In this document: piece after piece, positions 58,764-64,000 of the stretch
How positions within the stretch are numbered: the stretch's first letter is position 1
Layout: every line of letters begins with the position of its first letter
DNA from: Blastopirellula sediminis
Lineage (GTDB): Bacteria > Planctomycetota > Planctomycetia > Pirellulales > Pirellulaceae
Assembly (NCBI RefSeq): GCF_020966755.1
Contig: NZ_JAJKFT010000010.1
Span: 2,568,720-2,632,719 of the forward strand
Direction: 5' to 3'
DNA length: 64,000 nt
The notes under the pieces: generated by a model
Told to the model about the DNA's origin: nothing
Seen by the model: only the letters and a program-made list of their open reading frames with translations
The model's database searches: none
Made by a program: the position numbers and the translations under genes

Positions 58764-61283
58764 CTACTCCTTCGCTTCGAGCAGCTTCCACTGAATCTTG
58801 CAGTCGGGTAGTGCGGTTTTCAGTTGTTCATAGCCTGCTTGCGAGATCCCCGATCCTTCGAGATTCAACTCGGTCAGCTGTTTCAGTTGCGACAAGAAGG
58901 GAATCGTCGCATCGGTGATTTCAGGAAAACGAAACTCCAACTTGCGCAAGTTGCGAGCGACGGCGAACGGTTCCAAGTCGGTGGGAAGCAGCTCTTGCGG
59001 AGCGTCAATTGAAACTTCGCAAAGTTGCATGTTTGGGTTGTCTGGCGTCTCGCCGTGATGATAGGTCTTGTCGAGCGTGCGAATGGTCGAACCCTTCCAC
59101 GACAGAGCGTAGCTGCCGAGCTGGAAATCATTCCAGGTCGCCTGCGACTTGTATTCGCCGGTCGGCACGTCGGGGAAACCTTCCCACAGGACCGTCCCAT
59201 CGGGCGCGGTGACTTTCAGATTGCGCCAACGCGTGACCGTGTTGTGCGAACCGAGGCCGATCATGCCGCGCGGATGCGAATCGTCATGACGATCGAACAT
59301 CATTTTTCCATCGACGAAGCAGCGAATATGGTCGCCGCGAACTTCCACCTTTTGCGTGTACCACCGCCGGAATTCATGCTCGATTCCATACGGCATACCA
59401 ATTCGAATCCATTCTCCTCGGACCCGTTTAGTGACGTCCATGATGGTGCCGCCATAGCTGCCGGTGATCAGCACGCAATTATCGCGATCGGAAAGGGCTC
59501 GAAAGAAAAGGGCGCTCCCTTCCGACTTGGGACCAGCGTACAAGCTCCTCGCTTCGACGGTGACGTCATAGTCGGTCCAGTTGGGCGAACCGAACAGCAT
59601 GACCGCTTTGCCTGGCTTCTTTTGGACCAGTTCATCTCCCTCCATGACCCAATCGCCGATCCCTCCCGCTTCGCCGGCGAAATGCGGTTTTCGGCTTACC
59701 GGGGCGCCCGCGTCAAACGCTGGCATGGGTTCCAACAAATGCTGGGCCGGCGGAACGCTCAGCGGGCCTTCCTGCGTGACGCGAACCGTCTGGCGGCCAT
59801 TCTGGGTGATGGTGATCAGCTCTTGGCCGACCGGTCGGCCATCCTTGGTCGCTTGCAACTGGTACTTGCCGGGCCGCAGGCGAATCTCCTGCACGCCGGG
59901 CGTAGAGATTACCAGGTCTTTGCCGTCGATTCGCACCGCAACGCCAGGATCGTCGATTTCAACGACCAACGTTCCGGTCTTCGTGAAGAGACGCACGACC
60001 GTTTGCGACAAGCTGGTCGTTCCGGACGCTTCGCTCCAGCCGACGCCGATCACGGCGACCAGAAAAATCGCGACCGCCGCGGCCAGTGGCCATCGATTAC
60101 TGGTGCGGCGATCGCGTCTTCCTGTTTCGGCAAGCGTAACCTTGTTTTCATTTCGGGATTGGAGGAGATGTCCATCTTGCGCGTAGCGACGTTCAAAGTC
60201 GGCCAGCTGCTTTGCGACTTCGGCCGCCGTTTGATAGCGATCGCTCGGATCCTTCGCGTGCAACATCGCGATCAACTCCGTCAGCGGAGCCGGGACGTCC
60301 GGAATGATTTCGGCGATCGTGCGCGGCTCGTCCTCGATCACCCGTTTCAAGACGGCGATCGTCGTCGCAGCGCGGAAGGGAGGTCGGCCGCTGCACATCA
60401 AATAGAGAACGCCGCCGAGACTGAACAGATCGCTACGCGGATCGACAGCCTCGCCGCGAGCTTGCTCCGGCGACATGTACAACGGAGTGCCGGCAATCAC
60501 GCCGCTTTGCGTAATGCTGGCGTCGTCCGCCGTTCGCGCCAAACCGAAATCGCTGATCTTGATCCGCTGCGAGCTGGAGTCGAGCAAGATGTTGCACGGC
60601 TTGATGTCGCGATGAACGAGTCCCGTGGAATGGGCGACGGCGAGACCTTCCGCAATCTGGCGGCCGATCTGCAACGTTTCGGCCACGTCGAGCGGTCCGG
60701 TTTCATCGACGCGGTCTTGCAACGTTCCGCCATCGAGATACTCCATGACCAGGAAAGGAATCGGCTCATCCTCCACCGAGTAGATGCTGACGATATTCTC
60801 GTGGTGCAGACTCGCCGCCGCTCTCGCTTCGCGCAGAAAACGTTTGCGAGCCGGCGACGTCGTCGCCAACTCAGGCGCGATCACTTTAATCGCGACGACG
60901 CGGTGCAGTTTGTTATCGAACGCTTTCAACACAATCCCGCAGCCCCCTCGTCCCAAGACTTGCAGCGCTTCGTAATGCCCGAGCAAACCGAGCGAATTGG
61001 GAGAAGCGGAAGGCTGCAAGAACGACAAGTTGATTTCGGCCGGAGAATCGCCAGGCTCACATCGCGTTGGCGAACTGCAATCGATCGAATCGTCGGCGGC
61101 GGGAGCGAATTGACGCATCGCGGGCACCTTCAGGAAGTCGCCCGATCGCTCGTCGGCTTCCAGCAGAGATTCCACTTGTCGCCGCAGCGCAACGTCGTCG
61201 CCGCAAGCTTCGTCGAGATATTCCGCTCGCTGATCGGGGTCGGTCAGTTCGAGAGCTTGGCAAAAGATCGATTGTTCGTTCAT
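58764..61283 (-). CDS. Multidomain Ser/Thr protein kinase (kinase, TM, PEGA-like, DUF1080-like, LRR)
   Basis: The 839-residue protein has an N-terminal 60-residue helical region (ALELTDPDQRAEYLDEACG), then a Hanks-type kinase at about 104-365: glycine loop GRGGCGIVLK at 111-120, Lys133 in AIKV, HRDIKPCN at 224-231 and DFGLAR at 245-250, with GTPLYMSPEQARGE. After a membrane helix (AAAVAIFLVAVIGVGW) there is a PEGA-like domain (VAVRIDGKDLVISTPGVQE), a DUF1080-like sandwich and a short LRR end. ATG 61283 is chosen from the family's MNEQSIFCQALELT opening; the frame is open to 61415. It is downstream of an ECF sigma gene, a standard planctomycete pairing. Confidence 0.92.
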   Translation of the reverse strand: MNEQSIFCQALELTDPDQRAEYLDEACGDDVALRRQVESLLEADERSGDFLKVPAMRQFAPAADDSIDCSSPTRCEPGDSPAEINLSFLQPSASPNSLGLLGHYEALQVLGRGGCGIVLKAFDNKLHRVVAIKVIAPELATTSPARKRFLREARAAASLHHENIVSIYSVEDEPIPFLVMEYLDGGTLQDRVDETGPLDVAETLQIGRQIAEGLAVAHSTGLVHRDIKPCNILLDSSSQRIKISDFGLARTADDASITQSGVIAGTPLYMSPEQARGEAVDPRSDLFSLGGVLYLMCSGRPPFRAATTIAVLKRVIEDEPRTIAEIIPDVPAPLTELIAMLHAKDPSDRYQTAAEVAKQLADFERRYAQDGHLLQSRNENKVTLAETGRRDRRTSNRWPLAAAVAIFLVAVIGVGWSEASGTTSLSQTVVRLFTKTGTLVVEIDDPGVAVRIDGKDLVISTPGVQEIRLRPGKYQLQATKDGRPVGQELITITQNGRQTVRVTQEGPLSVPPAQHLLEPMPAFDAGAPVSRKPHFAGEAGGIGDWVMEGDELVQKKPGKAVMLFGSPNWTDYDVTVEARSLYAGPKSEGSALFFRALSDRDNCVLITGSYGGTIMDVTKRVRGEWIRIGMPYGIEHEFRRWYTQKVEVRGDHIRCFVDGKMMFDRHDDSHPRGMIGLGSHNTVTRWRNLKVTAPDGTVLWEGFPDVPTGEYKSQATWNDFQLGSYALSWKGSTIRTLDKTYHHGETPDNPNMQLCEVSIDAPQELLPTDLEPFAVARNLRKLEFRFPEITDATIPFLSQLKQLTELNLEGSGISQAGYEQLKTALPDCKIQWKLLEAKE

Positions 61284-61377
61284 GGGAAAACGACCGTCGC
61301 GGGGGTTTCGCAATGTGAGGTAAGACTGGCCTGGAGTAATGTGCGCAAACCAGGACGCGACGCGGCCAAAAAACTTT

Positions 61378-61953
61378 TTAAGCGTCTGAGTTCGCCTCGC
61401 CCTGCTCCAATTCACGGCGTAACCAGGCCCTGGCGTACGCCCAGCGGCGACGCGTTGTGCGGGGGGAAATTTCCAAGACTTTCGCCGCTTCAGAAATCGT
61501 AAGTCCGCCGAAGTAAAGGAGTTGTACGACGTCAGCGGCGAGCGAGTCGATTTGCTTCAAGCGATCGAGCGCTTCGTCGAGGGCAAGCAAGTCTTCACGC
61601 GGCTCCGGCAATGCGGCTGCGACGACATCCAAATCGTGCCGGGCGAGATCGCCTCCCCGCTTTTGGCTTTGTTTGCGACGCGCGTGATCAATCAAGATCC
61701 GGCGAATCGCGATGGCCGCCGCCGAGAAGAAGTGGCCGCGGCTGTTCCAGGTCGGCGACTCGTCGTCGCCCAAGAGACGCAAATAGGCCTCGTGTACCAA
61801 GGCGGTCGGTTGCAGCGTGTGCCCTGGCTTTTCCCGAGCTAGGTGGGTCGACGCGAGCGCTCGCAATTCGTCATAGACAAGCGGAAACAAGCGATCGGCG
61901 GCGTTTGGATCGCCTGAGTGCACGGCTTGCGCGGCTTCGAGAAACTTACTCAT
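61378..61953 (-). CDS. ECF sigma factor associated with Ser/Thr kinases
   Basis: The 191-residue protein shows the planctomycete ECF group signature: LFPLVYDELRALASTHLARE in region 2, LQPTALVHEAYLRLLGDD, the conserved RGHFFSAAAIAIRRILIDHARRK segment and region 4 DVVQLLYFGGLTISEAAKVLEISPRTTRRRW (cited in parts). These factors are nearly always followed by a multidomain kinase, as here (about 94 bases to the kinase start). The kinase probably controls sigma activity by phosphorylation, replacing an anti-sigma factor; this is inferred from the known gene pairing. The gene is separated by about 150 bases from the DUF4291 gene upstream of it on the strand. Confidence 0.94.
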   Translation of the reverse strand: MSKFLEAAQAVHSGDPNAADRLFPLVYDELRALASTHLAREKPGHTLQPTALVHEAYLRLLGDDESPTWNSRGHFFSAAAIAIRRILIDHARRKQSQKRGGDLARHDLDVVAAALPEPREDLLALDEALDRLKQIDSLAADVVQLLYFGGLTISEAAKVLEISPRTTRRRWAYARAWLRRELEQGEANSDA

Positions 61954-62109
61954 TTTGCGTGGGGCGTTAAGCGGCGAATCGTACGCGCGAACCGAGCCGT
62001 GCGAAAAACGCGCAAGCCAGGTTCGCGTCGTACTATTCTAAGCGCCGAGACGATCTCGTTCGACGAGATTGTCTCACAAAATGTTGGTTTCGAAATTGGA
62101 GACTCGATT

Positions 62110-62706
62110 TCACGATTCGATCCCCAGCCGCGCAGCGGTCGCTTCCTCCACCTTGTAGATCGACTCGCGCGGCAACAATCGCTTCGCTTTGTCGTAGTCG
62201 CCAGCTTGGCGGAACTGACGAAGCTTGGCGGTCAGCGGCGTGAGGTCGACGATTTCGCGAGTCCACTTTTCCGCGTACTCGGTGATCAGATGACGTCCGA
62301 CGCCAACCTGGATCGAGCGGTACTCGAGCTTCTTGCCGCGAAGCGATCGTTCAGGGTCCCATTGGACATGGACGATCGCATCAGCGAACTGCGAGCGCCA
62401 CTCGTCTTGCGAACGATGGACGCCGCTGTGATAGGAAGTGAGGACCGCTTGCCGCAGCGCTGCGTCCCAGCCGCTTCGCAAGATGCGCACGGCGAGGATC
62501 CGCGTTTGATTCGGCTTGGCGCCCCAACCGCTCCGCTCCATCAGCCACAAGTAAGAAGGCTTGATCCAGGTCATCCGCTGAAAGGAGAACGGAGCGACAA
62601 ACTGGCCGGCCGAAAGCGCAGCATCGGCGATGGCGTCGTTGTACGCCTGATAGACGACGATCGTCTCGCGATCGAAGTCGGCGCGGATTTCACGAAAGTT
62701 GGACAT
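62110..62706 (-). CDS. DUF4291 protein
   Basis: The 198-residue protein matches DUF4291: REIRADFDRETIVVYQAYN at the start, VAPFSFQRMTWIKPSYLWLM, HVQWDPERSLRGKKLEYRSI and WTREIVDLTPL. The family is small and widely scattered in bacteria and eukaryotes; its function is unknown. No signal peptide or membrane segment. The start is ATG 62706; a TTG two codons upstream is less likely. It is followed by the ECF sigma gene in the same direction and preceded by the TPR gene, whose stop is about 45 bases away. Confidence 0.9.
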   Translation of the reverse strand: MSNFREIRADFDRETIVVYQAYNDAIADAALSAGQFVAPFSFQRMTWIKPSYLWLMERSGWGAKPNQTRILAVRILRSGWDAALRQAVLTSYHSGVHRSQDEWRSQFADAIVHVQWDPERSLRGKKLEYRSIQVGVGRHLITEYAEKWTREIVDLTPLTAKLRQFRQAGDYDKAKRLLPRESIYKVEEATAARLGIES

Positions 62707-62751
62707 GGCCAACAGGGAGGGACGATGCGTACGATAGGTTCGCGCTTCGAT

Positions 62752-64000
62752 TCACTTACCGGGCCAAAGTTCAACTCGCCCCGTCGGGCCAGGTTCGGCG
62801 ATGCACGAGAAAACTCGCTCGCCGTAGATCAATTGCCCCTTGGGCAAGAATGGACGATGGAGCCACAGGTCGACGTACCAGACGAGCGGGCCGCCGGTCA
62901 GCTCGCGCGGCAAGGGGCGACGCCGATTGAGCGAACCCATCTCGTGCGAGACCATAATCGCGACTTCGTTTTCCGCGGGGTTGGTAGAGACGGTTCCTTT
63001 GAGGTTGCCGACGCGAACCGCCAGGTCGGAGAGAGCCTGAGGGTTTTCGCAGTACGGCTTTTCAAACGAGAGGACCCCAAAGGCGAACCGGCCGGTGTCG
63101 CCAGGGAGGTAGAGATCTTGGTTGGCCATAACGATCGCCAGCGGGAGTTGCGTTCCCTTTTTCGCGATCTCCGTGACGCGGCGGCGGAAGAGTTGGTCGA
63201 TCTGGTGCATCTCACGGCGAACTTGGTCGTTCTGTCCGAGCGCCTTGTAGGCGAGCAACCGATTGCAGTAGTTGGGGATCCAGTCGGGATCGATCTCGAT
63301 CGCCCGCGAGTAGTCCCGAATCGCTTCCTCATAATGTTTCGCGTCAAAGTAGAGGTCGGCCCGGTGCTCAAAAACGTCGGCGCTGTGGTCTCCCAGACGC
63401 AGCGCGGCGCTGAAGTCGTCGAACGCCTCTCGGTTTCGCTCGAGCAAACGATAAGCGAGACCGCGAAAGGTGTAAGCGCGAGCGAATTGCGGAAACTGCG
63501 CGATCGCCAGGTTCAGATCGGGGAGCGCCAAGTCAGGCCGCTCGAGATGATCGAGCGTCGCGCCCCGATAGAAGCGATAGGTTCCGTTATCGGGCGCCGC
63601 TTCGACCGCCTGGTTGAGATAGCTGTACGCTTCGGAGTAGTAACCCATTTCAAAGTAGTACTGCCCCATCCGGTAAAGGTTGTCAGGCTCCAGCGGATTG
63701 AGGAAATAGGCGCGTTCAAAGTCGGCTTTCGCCGCCGGCATATCGCCAAGTTCGATATAGACCGAGCCGCGGTTGGCGAACGACGCGTCCAAGTTGGGGT
63801 CAAGCTGGATCGCGGCGTTGTGATCGGCCAGCGCTTGATGGTAGTCCCCTAGCTTTTCGTACGACGTGCCGCGGCCGGTCCAGGCCAACGGATCGCGCGG
63901 CGCTAGTTGAATGGCGCGGGAATAGGCCTGAACCGATTGTTGGTACTCTTCGCAGAGATAGTGAAGCGTACCGAGTTGCGTCCAGGCGTCGGCGTAGTTG
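62752..64000 (-). CDS. TPR-repeat protein, N-terminus cut by window edge
   Basis: The frame runs off the right edge, so only the C-terminal 416 or so residues are visible. At least nine tetratricopeptide repeats can be seen, beginning with NYADAWTQLGTLHYLCEEYQ and SVQAYSRAIQLAPRDPLAW at the edge, then ALADHNAAIQLDPNLDASF, AYSYLNQAVEAAPDNGTYRF, AFDDFSAALRLGDHSADVF and AIRDYSRAIEIDPDWIPNY. The last 140 residues are a different, non-TPR region (LPLAIVMANQDLYLPGDTGR, FEKPYCENPQALSDLAVRVG). The visible TTG at 63888 is internal. It is probably a protein-interaction scaffold; the missing N-terminus could carry another domain such as a membrane anchor. Confidence 0.85.
   Translation of the reverse strand, partial: NYADAWTQLGTLHYLCEEYQQSVQAYSRAIQLAPRDPLAWTGRGTSYEKLGDYHQALADHNAAIQLDPNLDASFANRGSVYIELGDMPAAKADFERAYFLNPLEPDNLYRMGQYYFEMGYYSEAYSYLNQAVEAAPDNGTYRFYRGATLDHLERPDLALPDLNLAIAQFPQFARAYTFRGLAYRLLERNREAFDDFSAALRLGDHSADVFEHRADLYFDAKHYEEAIRDYSRAIEIDPDWIPNYCNRLLAYKALGQNDQVRREMHQIDQLFRRRVTEIAKKGTQLPLAIVMANQDLYLPGDTGRFAFGVLSFEKPYCENPQALSDLAVRVGNLKGTVSTNPAENEVAIMVSHEMGSLNRRRPLPRELTGGPLVWYVDLWLHRPFLPKGQLIYGERVFSCIAEPGPTGRVELWPGK

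Noticed and set aside
59025-61502. 825-codon open frame on the plus strand
   Set aside because: It is antisense to the Ser/Thr kinase, whose motifs are unambiguous; the plus-strand translation has no recognisable family pattern.
61918-63852. 644-codon open frame on the plus strand
   Set aside because: It spans the antisense of the DUF4291 and TPR genes, both with clear family motifs.
1-64000. tRNA, rRNA, riboswitch and phage attachment sites
   Set aside because: I looked for tRNA-like cloverleaf ends with GGTTCAAATCC-type arms, rRNA motifs and common riboswitch cores and found none I could support by eye.

Overview
The window reads as chromosomal DNA from a planctomycete, most likely of the Pirellulaceae (Blastopirellula, Bremerella or Rhodopirellula-like). 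This rests on family content: DUF1559 pseudopilin-like proteins, the DUF1549/DUF1553 and planctomycete-cytochrome proteins, formylglycine sulfatases, DUF1080 proteins, a multidomain Ser/Thr kinase next to an ECF sigma factor, leucine-rich-repeat secreted proteins, moderately high GC and frequent GTG/TTG starts. No rRNA, tRNA, CRISPR array, phage module or conventional transposase was seen. Strand usage is mixed, with short operons.

Layout. 1-5.5 kb: truncated DUF1559 gene, fabH, then a pyrB-pyrC pair and a NYN-domain RNase. 5.5-11.3 kb: a 161-bp palindromic repeat, a histone-H1-like Lys/Ala-rich protein, a TPR lipoprotein, a sialidase-like protein, small unknowns, a YjfB-like small protein and a DEDD exonuclease. 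11.4-17 kb: two sulfatases and two LRR proteins. 17.1-24.8 kb: cysS, a GxxExxY (PD-(D/E)XK-like) gene inside an inverted-repeat element, ispF, a three-gene ABC-2 exporter and asnB. 25-33.5 kb: an apparent operon for a PSCyt1/WD40 protein, a giant DUF1549/DUF1553 protein and a PQQ-type propeller, followed by a large secreted protein of unknown function. 33.7-42.7 kb: HD phosphohydrolase, AAA/VWA pair, alcohol dehydrogenase and oligoendopeptidase F. 42.9-45.3 kb: ECF sigma, a membrane anti-sigma-like protein and a degenerate HtrA/PDZ protein, read leftwards. 45.7-50.8 kb: a glycogen cluster of glgA, a galT-like gene and a GH57 glucanotransferase. 50.8-56.7 kb: DinB-fold proteins, a Tat-exported phosphoesterase, DUF4198, DUF2185, TonB-like and DUF1559-like proteins. 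56.7-57.9 kb: gene-poor repeat block. 57.9-64 kb: DUF1080 protein, kinase with its sigma factor, DUF4291 protein and a TPR protein running off the right edge.

Two things stand out. First, the dihydroorotase beside pyrB has lost almost every metal ligand of its class while keeping the rest of the fold's signatures, so it looks like a structural partner of aspartate carbamoyltransferase rather than an enzyme. Second, the intergenic DNA carries several families of short inverted-repeat elements. One family, with ends of iterated CACGG, encloses a GxxExxY nuclease-like gene in one copy (apparently splitting ispF from cysS) and has two geneless derivatives in the same window, which suggests an undescribed mobile or REPtron-like element. 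A second family of three nearly equal-length (181-183 bp) elements sits at gene ends.

All assignments come from reading motifs; no database search or structure prediction was run.
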